Source of the DNA: Trochalopteron elliotii
Taxonomy: Eukaryota > Chordata > Aves > Passeriformes > Leiothrichidae
Direction: 5' to 3'
NCBI GenBank assembly: GCA_024734555.1
Contig: JANPWX010000452.1
Span: 850,223-914,222 of the forward strand
Length of the DNA stretch: 64,000 nucleotides
Shown here: positions 22,782 through 34,700 of the stretch, in pieces
Layout: every line of letters begins with the position of its first letter
Numbering within the stretch: the stretch's first letter is position 1
The notes under the pieces: generated by a model
Told to the model about the DNA's origin: nothing
Database searches by the model: none
The model's input: the letters and a program-made list of their open reading frames with translations, nothing else
Made by a program: the position numbers and the translations under genes

Positions 22782-25008
22782 GTGAGTGACAGACACACCA
22801 CAGCCCCTGGGACACACAGGGGCTCCCACAGCCCTGCTCTGAGACGCAGAAAATGTAGGAGCTGGTCCTGCTCATTCCTGTCTTTGCTCAGGCGATTTTG
22901 CCTTTACGCCGTGTGTGCAAAAGGGACCTGTAACAGTCAGGACAAACTGATGGGTTTTGTGCTTGGATCTGAAGTTCATAATTCAATGCAATTTTCACAT
23001 GCAGAAGTCATTGGCTTCAGTGAAAAGTCAGTGGAGTGGGACTTGAAGAACAGGAAGCTCTGAATGACTCTGAAAATTACAGTTCTGCAGGTTGCTGTTG
23101 TGCACGTGTCAGGTCCTCCTGTGATGTAGGTTGGAATTTAGCTGATGTAGCACCACTTTACACTGGCCAAGATTACTACTCTTAAATTTTTATGTCTTTC
23201 CTACAAGAATAGTTCAAGGAAAGAGAAAGTTGTTCCCAGAATTAACATGAGGAAACATGAATAACTGGGACACTAAATCAAGCTTGTTTTATATAAGCTC
23301 TAGGCATGACCTTACTGACTCCAAAGTTTACTTAATTCTGAGAAAAACCCGTTTATTTCTGAGGCAGAATGAGCACAGTTGGAGATAACGGTTCAGAAAT
23401 CTATGTGTGTCTGTCTGTTCTACCCTCTACCTCTAGAAATTCTGCAGATAAATTATAGGGCTACAACATCACTATGTTTTATCCTGATGAACATGGGAAC
23501 TTACCTGGATAATGAATAACACTGTCATGTGCTCTACTTAGTAAAGATGACTTCTGATTAATTCCTCTGCTTAAATTCAATTTCTTTTGGCTACCAGTGA
23601 GGAAAAGGAATTGTAATTTGGCTGTTGGCTGCTAATTGGCCTTTTCTTGTCATACCCCTGTGCAGAAGATGTTAATCCTCATACCACAGTAAGTCCCTCA
23701 TTGACTGACAATCACAGGCTGGTCAGAGCTAATGGAATACTAGGAATACACCTTCTGACCTCTGTGGACGAAGTCAGTAAGTGGTGGGGATAAGAGGTTG
23801 GCATCCTAAGAAAAGGTCTATGAAAACCAAAGATTTGGGCTGATCTTGGGGTATTTTAGACAGCACTACTAGCTTAAGGTGTTGCCTTCTTTCTCCATTA
23901 TTCCTCTGCTGCTCATTCCTACCCCTGCTGTCTTGATTCTGTTAAAAGCATATTTCCCCCCAAATCAGACTGGCTTTGTAATGTGTTTAATAATGTTTTC
24001 TAACAAATTGTTACTTAGAGGGTATCTAGTCTGGGAACAGCAATGACTAAAACTTACTAGCATTGAGATAAGTGTGTGTGTGGAAGTAGGTACTCTCAGA
24101 GGCACAAACTTTATGGGACTTTCAACAGGTTTCTTGACGGCAGCTTTCTGGGTTTATGCCATAAATCTATGGGAGAGAAGTGAAGCCCTCCTCAGGGTGG
24201 ATCTGAGCAGCAAAGACAGAGACCTTTGCATTTCTCTTTGTTGAAATTCATGAGATTCCTATTGACCCATTTCTCCAGGCAGTCAAGGTCCCTCTGAATA
24301 GTGGCACAACCATCTGGTGCATCAGCCACTCCTCCCAGTTTTGTCTCATCTGTGACCTTGCTGTGGGTGAACTCTTGTCCCACCATCCAGGTTTAATGAA
24401 GAGGATAAATGGTATTGGCCCCAGTGCTGACCCCTGGGACACAGTACTGCTGAATGCTGCACCCTGCAACAGCATGCAAGCTTGCACCAGAGGCAGCATG
24501 TGCTGTGTTGTCTAATTCCTCCTTCTATTGGCATTTATTGGGTGGGACAAGGCCCCAAAATTGGATAATTGGCCAAAAGAGACAAGGGGGACACAGTGGT
24601 GGTGTTTGCCCACAGAGCCAAAGTGTTCCATAGTAGCTTTGGAGGATTGGTCAGTATGAGTCCTGCCCATGTCCTCTGTCTTTATTTACAGTTAGAAATA
24701 TTAATTAAGCAGACACAGTGCAATACAGATTTGACTTGAACTGCTTTTATTAGAGCTAATTTATTATCATATTGCTGAGGCTGGATATAACTTAATAATG
24801 AGCCACCAGTATTTGGGCTGCTTTGGCATTTATCAAAGGATTTCCATGAAGACAAACTATTTCAAGGTGAGTGTCCAGGTAGCATTCCTGAAGCCTTTTC
24901 AAAACCCTACTGAGCAGTATTTGTGTCCACATTTACCAAGTGGAGTTAGAGTGCATAATTTTGGGAAGAGCAACATTTTTAAAAAGTATCTTTACCTTTC
25001 CTCTGTAG
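22782..25008 (+). other. SCUBE2: SCUBE2 intron carrying an antisense CR1 fragment
   Basis: 2.2 kb. Apart from the CR1 reverse-transcriptase remnant at 24190-24500 nothing else is recognised. Confidence 0.85.
24190..24500 (-). mobile_element. CR1 LINE reverse-transcriptase fragment (broken)
   Basis: On the minus strand two frames together recall the CR1 ORF2 reverse transcriptase: QGSALGPIPFILFI in one, then TKLGGVADAPDGCATIQRDL and LEKWVNRNLMNFNKEKCK in another. The frame shift between them and the reading VTDE where an active copy has F-A-D-D show it is dead. It lies antisense in the SCUBE2 intron before EGF domain 9. Confidence 0.85.
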
Positions 25009-25131
25009 ATATTAATGAATGTAGCATCAACAATGGTGGTTGCCAGCAGCTGTGTGTGAACACACTGGGAGATTATGAATGCCTGTGTCACTCTAACTAC
25101 AAGCTACACTGGAATAAAAAGGACTGTGTTG
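25009..25131 (+). CDS. SCUBE2: SCUBE2 exon 11, EGF-like domain 9
   Basis: Residues 359-399. DINEC start, six cysteines, hydroxylation pattern [10 protein letters not shown] and tail LHWNKKDC shared with human SCUBE2. Last EGF module before the spacer. Phase 1-1, 123 nt, acceptor CCTCTGTAG, donor GTAAGG. Confidence 0.95.
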
Positions 25132-25611
25132 GTAAGGTATCTAATAAATGCATTTCTACTCCTGATGTGTCTGACAGGCCATATGGTTACAGTCAAATTT
25201 GATGGTCTGTCCAGTTAAGTGGTATGAGTCATTGTTCCTGGTATTCTGCTTTAATTTTTAGCAAGGCATGATGGTAGTGATGTTGAAACTCATAAAAACA
25301 AACAGAAAACCAACCCCAAAAACAGGAGATACTTTGAGGGATTTTGATGCTTTCTTTCCTGTGCTTTTATCTAGCTCGTTCTCCTATTTCCTTTTGTTCC
25401 TCTGCATGAGAAGTTTTGCTCATGATAAAGGAAATTACTTTTGTGGTATGATCTTCCAGTGATTTTATTTGGCTTTAATTTTCTGTCTAAACAGCATATT
25501 AATTGCATGGCTGCTCTCAGGTACCGGCTACAAAAGCAGCTGCACGCTGATTTATTGGTAGGGTGAAGGTAGATGTTTTAATTCTGTGAGTGTTTGTTTC
25601 ATCCTGTTTAG
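25132..25611 (+). other. SCUBE2: SCUBE2 intron, nothing notable seen
   Basis: 480 bases; no repeat recognised. Confidence 0.85.
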
Positions 25612-25728
25612 AGACAAAAGATCCCTTGTCTGATAGTGTGTCACCCAAGGTATTGCTGCACTGCCTTAAGAGTGGTGGGAGTGATAGATGCTTCCTGAGC
25701 TGCTCTCCGGATGTCCAGGTGTTCTCTG
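25612..25728 (+). CDS. SCUBE2: SCUBE2 exon 12, start of spacer region
   Basis: Residues 400-438, containing SVSPKVLLHCLKSGG and a C-F-L-S-C pair. Matches the human spacer opening (VSPRVSLHCGKSGG as recalled) but is more diverged than the EGF exons. Phase 1-1, 117 nt, strong donor GTAAGT. Confidence 0.9.
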
Positions 25729-26308
25729 GTAAGTCACAGCTAACAGAGCTGAGCACATGGTTCTGTGCAGAGTGGAAGGGTGGCCAACCTCCTCTCAAGC
25801 AAGCCTCAAGAAGCAGTCAATAAACAGAGATCTTTCCTCTTTCGCTGCAGATAATGAAGGGCTATATCCCTGACAGTGTCCAGGAAAGCCCCTCTTTCCT
25901 TGTCTTTTATCACCACTCTACCCTCAGATTCCCTTCTCACAGCAAGTCTCTTTTTGAAGCTGGGCAGGACAGGGAAGAATTCTCTGTGCTCCCTGGGCCA
26001 TTCCTTAATTGGCCCTGAGAGGCTCTGGTGAATGGGGCAAAGGCATTCCAGCCCTGCGTGGGGTCTGAGATTTTGCCCACACAGCCCCTCCATCCCACAG
26101 GACACGGCTGCAGACTCATGGGACTGATGCTCTTTCTCTTCCTGAATCCCCTGAATGGCTTAGGAAGAGACAAGCTCTAACGTGGAGTATTTTATGAACA
26201 ACACTGTGTGTCGATCCCTATCAAGAAATTTAAGATTTATGCTTTATGCTACAGGAGTCCTCAGTGTGTGCACTGTGCCTGTGTCCTTACTGTCTGTCTG
26301 TCTGTTAG
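25729..26308 (+). other. SCUBE2: SCUBE2 intron ending in a CTGT repeat
   Basis: 580 bases. The acceptor tract is the microsatellite TGTCTGTCTGTCTGTTAG (26291-26308), immediately before the optional-looking exon 13. Confidence 0.85.
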
Positions 26309-26395
26309 GAACACAGGATGCCTACACCCTCACCTGTGGCAGGTCCTCTCAGCTTAAGAAAAAGCAGCAAAATGCAAACGCTTCCAGCTGGCTGG
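26309..26395 (+). CDS. SCUBE2: SCUBE2 exon 13, likely alternative spacer exon
   Basis: Residues 439-467, containing AYTLTCGRSSQLKKKQQ and a sequon NAS. It matches the 29-residue segment present in the longer human SCUBE2 isoform and absent from a shorter one (recalled). Phase 1-1 and 87 nt, so inclusion or skipping keeps the frame. Donor GTAATC is moderate and the acceptor tract is a CTGT repeat, both consistent with optional use. Confidence 0.82.
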
Positions 26396-27060
26396 GTAAT
26401 CACCACATTTACTTTACACAGTTTGACTGATTTATTTTCATTGATAACTGTGAAGCAAAGGTATTTCTGTTGGCTTTTTTTCCCCTCTTATAATCTCTTT
26501 TTTTCTTCCTCTTCCTCATGATTGTAGTTCATGATTGCTGCAGAAAATTCCCCTTGTGCTGCTTCATCAGCAGCATTCAAACTGAGACTTAAAAATAAAT
26601 AAAAAGATCAGTAGTGAAATAAACACTTGGACCAGGAGTTATGTCTCCTTTTAGTCATCCAAACCTGGACAGTGTTGGCAAGATACATTGTTTTTAGGTT
26701 GATCTGTTGGACAGTAAAGTTTAGAAAGGATTTACAACCATAGATATAAACTATTTTCTGAAATCATTTGGAGTATCTCCTTTGATTTCAGCTCACCCTT
26801 ATTTGATTCATCCAATAGTAGATATGGTCTTGATCTCTCTATTTTTTTTTCTTCCCTAATAAAATGTACTACACTTCATTCTAATTCTGGTTGTGAACCA
26901 GCTTCACAGCAGGAGGGTTCTGGCATCTCATTAGGTTTTCTGAGCTGATCACTTCATATCAGCATATTTTTTGTTGTCATCATTATGGTGTGACATTAGG
27001 GTTATCTCAATTTTCTACTTCTTTTTTTAAAATAACGTGTTTTGTTGTTTCTTCCTGAAG
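26396..27060 (+). other. SCUBE2: SCUBE2 intron, T-rich
   Basis: 665 bases with several T runs; acceptor CTTCCTGAAG is weak because its tract is interrupted. Confidence 0.85.
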
Positions 27061-27165
27061 ATGCTTCAGCCATCAAGATAAGTGTAACCTTTAAATTAAA
27101 TGAAGGAAAATGTAGTTTGAAAAAGACTGAGATGTTTCAAGAAGGTCTGGAGCAGATGATACCAG
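27061..27165 (+). CDS. SCUBE2: SCUBE2 exon 14, spacer
   Basis: Residues 468-502 with the conserved [12 protein letters not shown] block. No domain assigned; part of the spacer that includes membrane-association determinants in this family. Phase 1-1, 105 nt, donor GTATGA. Confidence 0.93.
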
Positions 27166-28081
27166 GTATGACCATAAAAATGCAGATAAGCAGGTTGGAG
27201 CCATAGCTCAGGTGCTTTCCAGATATGAAATACAACACAAAAAACCATAAAGGACTGAAGGCTTTCTGTTCTTCACTGACTTCTGATCTTCACTTCTTCT
27301 TGCTTGCCCATGACTCTTGCAACAGTTACTTCAGATCCCAGGATGTCCTTGTGGCATCCTCACAGCCTTGATAGGAAAGCCCGTATCTTTTTTGCTGTTT
27401 GTAATACTGCTAATAAATTCTCAGTAAAATCAACCATTCTTTTTGTTAATTTGATTCCTTTCTTTTCTTCCTCTATTTGTGTTTCTCTTGTTTCCTTTCT
27501 CACCTGCTCCTTACTGTCTGATGCCTCGTTGAAGAATCTCCTGACCTTTTATGCTGACTCTATTGTCCAAGGGTTATTCCTCTTTTCTCTTGTCTTCTTT
27601 TCATACTTCAGCAGCCCCAGATGGACGCGGTGAGGTCAACTCTTCCATCTGTTCCAAAGCAGAAAGAATAGCCTGGGAATTTACAAAGTCAGCAGAAAAT
27701 GAGGAGTACTTTAAAAAAAAAGAAAAAAAATGGGGAAGGGATCATTAAACAATATGATGAATCAGTGTGTCTGATTGTTTGCCCTTAGCAGGGTAACAGT
27801 GAGAAGCTGCACTGAATGCTCAGTGACAAGTTACGTACTCCAGAACCAGAGCTTGTTCTGGGTGTTTCCTTTATCTAACCCTTATTTCCTCATTGAAGCC
27901 ATGAGAATGGTCATGGTTCTGTGTGAGGGTGCACCAGGTGAGAGACTGGCCAAACTGTTTTCTTGCTGGCTCGTGGAGGGGATGGTTTGCTCCTCTAACT
28001 CTTCACGATGACACGAGCACTGGTGAATGTCCAATAACCGAGCTGGCCAAGCTTTTGCTTCCTTTGATTTTGTTCATACAG
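27166..28081 (+). other. SCUBE2: SCUBE2 intron, nothing notable seen
   Basis: 916 bases, with an A-rich stretch at 27710-27732. Confidence 0.85.
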
Positions 28082-28237
28082 AGAGACAAAATTCAGTAAT
28101 GGAGAGCTTCCACTATGTAAACCTAACATGCAGCTCTGGCAAGAAAGTTCATGGAGCCCTCAGTAGACTGACAGCGACTAGAGAGATTTTTATCACTGCG
28201 GACTTTGAGCTTGAAACGAGCCGGAAGGAGGTGACAG
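28082..28237 (+). CDS. SCUBE2: SCUBE2 exon 15, spacer
   Basis: Residues 503-554. Contains [14 protein letters not shown] (sequon NLT) and [11 protein letters not shown], both strongly conserved with human. A second AG two bases downstream (28082-28083) would shift the frame, so the acceptor at 28080-28081 is preferred. Phase 1-1, 156 nt, donor GTTGGT is weak. Confidence 0.93.
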
Positions 28238-28548
28238 GTTGGTTGGAAAATAATTCCAGGTGCGGTTTGAAGCTTCTTGCCATTTGCTCCTTAATTCCTG
28301 TATTTTCGCTTCTGTCTGTATGCAAAATGATGATAAAAAGTATCTCCTGTTTTGCAAATTAATTTTACTCCTTCAGAAAGAGCGAGAGATGGGGATAGCC
28401 CCAAAGATCAAAGAGCTGCCCAGTGTATTTGTCCTTGAGGATTTCTTGTTCCCAGGAGTCGCTTTCTCAGTGATTTGAGCTGGTTGTTGTTTGGAATTGG
28501 GTGGGATTTTGTGCTCTCAGAGCAGCTCTCACCCCTGGTGCCTTTCAG
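28238..28548 (+). other. SCUBE2: SCUBE2 short intron
   Basis: 311 bases, acceptor GCCTTTCAG, nothing else seen. Confidence 0.85.
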
Positions 28549-28752
28549 ACACGTGTGACGTGCGCTGTGCCCGGAAGAAGACGGAGAAGCGTTTCCGTAA
28601 AACCATCCGGACCCTGCGGAAGACGGTCAGCAGGGACCAGTTCCGCATCCGCCTCTCGGGCACTGAGCACGAGGTGGCCAGAAAGGCTCCCAGGCCATCG
28701 GAGCCACAGCAGTCCTGTGGTGGGGGACAGCTGCACCCGGGGGGAAGATGTG
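28549..28752 (+). CDS. SCUBE2: SCUBE2 exon 16, basic end of spacer
   Basis: Residues 555-622. Strongly basic: KKTEKRFRKTIRTLRKTV, then a lower-complexity tail ending GGGQLHPGGRC. The basic block is the kind of segment proposed to bind cell-surface polyanions in SCUBE proteins. It is GC-richer than neighbouring exons. Phase 1-1, 204 nt, donor GTGAGT. Confidence 0.92.
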
Positions 28753-31700
28753 GTGAGTTAGGAGGGAATTGGGAGCAAAACTCCTTGTCTGTGCTTGGCT
28801 CAGGCCCGGTGAGTTCAGAGGGATGGTGGTTCACTCCTTCAGCGGAGAGGAGGGCTGTGCGTGCAGAAGTGGGGGGTGCTGTTGGTGCTGCTGAAATTCC
28901 CTCTGTGGATTTATTGCTGGCAATTGATGTGTTACAGAGTAGAACAAGGGCTCACAGCCCTGCACTACAGCTGAGGTACAGCCTTCAATACACCCAAAGG
29001 CGGAAATCCTGGGAATAACATCAGGCACCAATGACCTTGACATCACCTATGTTGCTTTTAAAACTACATTAATATTCAGTGTAATGCTGTGTTCCTGAGC
29101 CTGTGCACATCTCTTCTCTCCCTGATTCCATGGAAAAGGCTGCTCAGAATTTCATAGAGTCACTTTGCTGACTAAGCTCAGAGTCCCAGAGAATCTTCAT
29201 GATGTAGTTATAAATTCATGGAGAGTTTATAGGCCATCACTGAGAGAAGTCTTAATTATCGTGGCACTGGAGGGCACCACCACAATGCAGGGCATAGTAA
29301 ATGCTTCCAAAGCACAAAAGTTAAGGAGAGGGGTCAGATGTTACATCTTAAGAGAGGCCTAACAACCGTGACGGCTAATTCAGGCTGCATGGGGTAGGCA
29401 GCGTGTAGGTGGATTGTGAATCAGCAAGCCTTTAAAATTATTGTCACATTGAATTAGTATGTCTTCCAGCAGCAGCATTTGGCCTAAGAATAGATTTTCC
29501 AATCCAGTTTTGCTAACTCTAGAAAAACTTGGATTCGTAGAGCAGGAAATTTGTTTAAAATATCTGTGCAAGCAGGGAATTACTCAGGAAATCTCAGAAA
29601 AAGCTGTAAGAGTTCCTTTTTTTTTTCCCTTGGAACATTGCATTGCAATAAATCTGAAAAAATTTGGAAAGTTCACCAAGATGAATTTACAGGGATATTT
29701 TCAAGCTATTTTGTTGGATGCCAGAGGAAGGCTTTGAAAAAATCTGTTTCAGTCCAATTGTACAGAGCACAGTATGACTCTGAAGATATTTGTGATTTCA
29801 TCTGGAAAAAACAGCTGATGAGTAAGCTAAAAATGTTGCAGGTGGAGAAGGCCATGTGATTACAATTAGAAATTGAAACAGCAGAGAAACACGATTTTTT
29901 TAGGTAGTTGCAGAACCAGTTTAATGTCACAAATGAGAAGCATACCTTGCACTTCTGTGCTAGAAAGGAGGAGGAGAGGAAGGGGGCTTTTGGGGAATGC
30001 CTGCCTGGGAAGTTCTGTGGTGTGGTGAGCTCAAACAGCCTGCCCATGCTTAAAGCAGTCACTGAGCATATGAAGACAAAGGTTTTAAAGAGCAATTTGT
30101 AGAACTCAGGCCTCTTCTGTTGCTGAATTGGTGCCACAGTTTGTTCTGGACACCCTAACAGGTGTAGCTGTGAGCATTGGAATGACCCTGTGTGTCTCAT
30201 GCCTTACTTGCTCATGCCTAACAAGGTGCAATCACTAAATGAACCTTCCTTTTTCCAGCTGAGTTATTCAGACCATCTCCTTGTGTAGATTTGCTGTGAC
30301 CAAACAGGAGGTGGAACTCGCACCATGGTTTTTCACTACACGGATCTTAAGTCCCTCTCCTTACACTTGTTCCCCACTTATTTTCCTTAAATGTACAGAA
30401 AATTAGTACCCTTGAAACCTGCCTACATCACTTGTCAGGCTGCTGGGAGCTGGGCAGACAGCTCACTATAGCTGAGAGGACATGAAAGTACACACAGAGG
30501 CAGCGTTGTTAGGAACGCCTCATTTCCTTAGAAAAAGCTGATTGTGCCAGGCTGAATGGTTAAGGTAAGACTGGGGGCTGGTGCTGCTGCTTGGACTGCC
30601 AGTCAGAAGGAGCTGAGACAGGCTGGGGAGAGGAGAATAGAGTGGGAATAGTGTGGAGAAAGGCAAGAAGCTAGTTCAGGGATCTGTGTGGGAGGAGGGT
30701 GTTTTGGTTTTTGTTCCTTTGTTTTGATCTGATTGTTTTGCAGAGTTGCTTGGGAACTTCTGGACAGGATTAAGGGTCTGCTTACCTAGACATGCTAGTG
30801 GTTCTGGGGAGAAAGTGGCTGCACAGCAAGAGATACTGGTCAGCAGATGGATTCAGTGCAGGTGCTGGATTTGGCCTCTGGACAGTAAAGGACTTTGGCA
30901 AAAGGATTTTGCTCAGGCTGTCCAGAGGACTAGGAAGCAGTGAGGGAGCAGAGCAAGTCAAAGGGACATGCAAGTTTTCTTTGATGCAGTTACTGAGTGA
31001 AATGCAGATTTTAGTTCATTGCTTTCAAATACTTGGAGTATGGCTAGGTTAGACACAGTTTTGTTTATTCAGAGTCTTGTGGTGGTCCTCTTCCTGTGAT
31101 AGAATTCTCCTGGCACAGCACTGAAACATGATTTACATTTGAGCAGCGTCAGAGGCAAAGTCCAACTCCTGCTCTGACAACTTTTGTGCTGGGTAACTAG
31201 CTTGCAATTGCAGCAGCAAGATATATTTCATTTGGTTTCACACTTCTGGTGAGGTAGTTCTGTCCCTGATTTTCCTGTCTTAACTCCTACGGTCTTGAGT
31301 GGAGCACACTGCAGAGGAAAAGCTTTAGAAAAGCACCAGGAACAAATTACATGTAGTTTCCAGGGTATTTTATCATTATTAATATGCTGGATGCTTGCAC
31401 TTATCTGCCCGCTGTTCTTTGGACAGTTATTGGTGGTAAAAGGGAATTCACTGCTGATTCCAAGAGATAGTGTGGCTTATTTCAACTTTGCTGTTTATTG
31501 TACAGTTCTGTTTGGAATCTTCTGATGCTTTAGAGGCTCAAATGTTGCATTTTTCTACCTTGTTATGTGTGAGTTCTGTACCTATGATGAACCCATTCAG
31601 CACTGGCTCATGTTGGTTAATTCCATGAAGTCCTGAGTGTTGTTTCCAAGGAGCAGCCAGTTATAGGTCCATAATCATGGATATCACATGGAATGCAAAA

Positions 31701-34700
31701 AGCAAAATGGAACTTTCATCCACCTTCCCAGAGAACCAGATTCTCTTAGGAGAAGTATGATTTCTGCGTTGAGGTAGATCTTAAGGTAACAAACATCCAT
31801 TTTGGAATGTCAGTTCCTCAAGACTGCATGTGAACCCTCTGAGCGTGCTGGAAATGCTACATGCTTCCTTGAGAGGAGATTTGTCTTGGGGAGAAGGCAG
31901 TTTCACTTATTAGCCTGGCTACAAGTGTTCTTTCTCCAGTACGAGCTCGACTTCAGAGAGATTTAACAGCCAAAGATCAACTGTTTAAATTCTACCAGTC
32001 CCTTTTCAGAAAGTGATTTATCAGAAACCTCAGTATTGAAAGAAAATAAGTTCAAACAACAAGCAGTTTAGCTGCTCTTCCACTGCTTAAAACTCTGTCA
32101 TACCTTGATCCCATGGTGTCCAAAGTACACTTTGCCTGTTCCATTTGGTGGGGTTTTGTTTTGGTTTTTTTTTTGTGTTGGACACAGCAATACTTTCAGA
32201 GGTGGAAGGAGGCACTGAGAATTACCCCATTTCCTGAAATGGATGCAAAAAAAGGACATGACAGCACATCCTTGCTCCACAGTAGTTGCAGGTGGATTCC
32301 CCCAAAGAGCTGTCACTCCAGAGAACAGCAGGCATGAGCAGCACAGGCACTGCTCTGACGTAAGTGATGAGCAGCTTCATCTTGTGTGGGAGGTGTCAGT
32401 GCATTTTGTTGCTCAGCATTCAGCAGCTTTGTCCCCTCAGCTGGGAGGGTGCAAATAAGGTAATAACATTTGATGAACCACCTCTCAAAGGTTTGTATGT
32501 GGTATGATACTGGCATTATAAAGGTATGAGAGAGGTATCTAAAAGGAAAAGCAAAGTGCTTATAAGGTGTTATAAAACGCCTTTGCAGTTGTTATAATTA
32601 ATAGTTGTGTTGCCCAACTGTTGTTTTGTTTTGGTTTTTTTTTTTAATTTTGTGAAAATCCAAGAAGAAGAAGTGAATTATCAAATGGGGGAAAAGGGTG
32701 CTATTTCTCCTGCTAACCTGCTTGCCCTGAAACTCATAGATTCCAGACATAAATCCTTAGAATGTGCAACCATCTCATGTGACCTAAATGTGTGACCCGC
32801 TAAAACACAATAACTTGAAGGATGCCGCTTCAGAATCAATTTGCATCACTTGTTGGTGATTTTCCTTATAAAGTCAAGGCATCATTCTTAAGAAAATGGT
32901 GAATTGGTGGATCATGACCTCCTTTATGAGGTTCACCTTCTCAGCCCCTGAGATACTGCAGCGTTGGTCTATAGGAGCAAATGCTCAAAGGCTAATGTGT
33001 TGAAAAGAGGGGAAGAGCCTTTAAATGTCTTTGTAACTGTTAATCCTGGTTCCCTGTGGGCCCCTCTCTTCCCCTCCACCCCCCTTTTCTTCTTGTTTTT
33101 GCATCAGAAAAGCTTTCACTTTTTTTTCCCCCCCTTTAAAACAGCTGCATGAGACTCAAGACCAGGTTTTTAATGGGTATTGAAGATAAACAAAGACAGT
33201 AGCTGCAGAAATTAAGTCTACTAGAGGCAATTGGTTCTTTTGTTCATTTGGAGAAAAACAATCAAGTTTCTGAAAAAAAGAGCAAAGCCAGCCAGTGGAA
33301 TTGTGATTTAATGTCATTATTTGCAAATCTTCAGATCTGGTTTTGACTGGGTATTTCCCACACATCAGGTGGGAAGATGCAGTTTCTAGTTTTGAAGAAT
33401 GAAGCTCATAAATTTCTGTGCTTGTTTTCTTTAAGCAAATATCTGGAAAAGTTTAACTTCATAGAGGTGTTTCTTGTGGATTTTTGGTTTTTGTTAATTT
33501 TTTTGGTTTTTTTTTTAAGAGAAGGTTCATCCTAATTTTATGCACAGTCCTATGGAGTTCTGTGGGAGAATTTCCATGTTGAAATACCGCCCCAATTATT
33601 AATGTTGCTATAATTGAATCTAACACTAAGTCTATTTGTTATGATAAATTGGGCCCCTGTAAATGCCGAGAGCTTCCAAACAGGCTTTCCTCACTGCCCC
33701 AGCTCTGTGCTGCAGGGGGGCTGGATGAGTGGCCTGTTGGAAACATTTCTGGGTGGAAGATGAACTGGGGGCAGTTTGCAGGGAATGTGTTTATGGATCG
33801 AACTGTCTGGACACTTGTACCACTGTGAAAAGCTTGATTTGATGTAGTCATGTGAAGAGACAGATATATTCATGGGTTTGAGGCATTTAAACTTGGACAT
33901 GGCATGGAGTTGAATATTGAGTACTTGTTAGACTGTAAGTAGCAAAATCTGTATGTGGGTGTACTGACCTCTTTTCTCAAATGCACATAGGATCAATCAA
34001 AGCCTGAAGTGTTTGGTGTGTCTCAGAAGTCAGAGCTTTTTTCAGCTGGTTTTGAACACCCTGTTACAGTGGTGCATGGTGGTAGCTAGATAGCCTTTTT
34101 CCTTTCTATTGTTGCTACCTCTTAGGAAAATCAGAAGGAAATACTTGACTCAAATGGTTCACATTCAATGGAAAATTTTCCTTTGGCCCAGATTGAAGAT
34201 CTCAGTGATGTCTGAGGAGGTTTTTTTAAGTTTACTTCCTCAATGCAAATTTTCAAATATTAGGCACTTTGCTAAATAACCCAGGAAGATTTGGATTAAC
34301 TCAGCTGTATTCCACAGGGAGCCCCACAATTTTTACATGTGGTTTCAAGGCAAGTAAGATGCAGATGGTAAAGTTGTCAAGAGAGATCTGATGGGTTAAG
34401 TTCTCAAATGCAACATTTCCGTGTAAGTTGTGGGTTTGATTCCTGCCCGGGGCAGGTTTCCTTTGAGCTCTGATAGATGTCCTACTGTTCTGCTGGACTC
34501 TGAGCAAATTTAGGAAACCTGAAGTACAGTTTTAAGACTGGAATTTTATGGTCAGTGTTTCTGTTCAAAACACGGAACAAAGTCACCCCTTCTCCCAAAT
34601 GCAAAAAAAAAAAAAACAATCAAAAAACCCCCAAACAAACCAAAAAACCCTCAAACCACCCCAAACTTTACACACAATTAAAATGAATGGAAAAAGACAA

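Noticed and set aside
29551..29860. possible diverged first Cys-rich repeat (an AGNYSG...SLGTLHC stretch)
   Set aside because: Cysteine spacing does not match the repeat and the resemblance depends on a T-run. Neighbouring exons are far better conserved than this would be.
30138..30225. CACAG followed by a frame reading VCSGHPNRCSC as a candidate missing exon
   Set aside because: Cysteines do not follow the repeat pattern after the first few residues and the G-T-F/Y-Q motif is missing; a chance resemblance.
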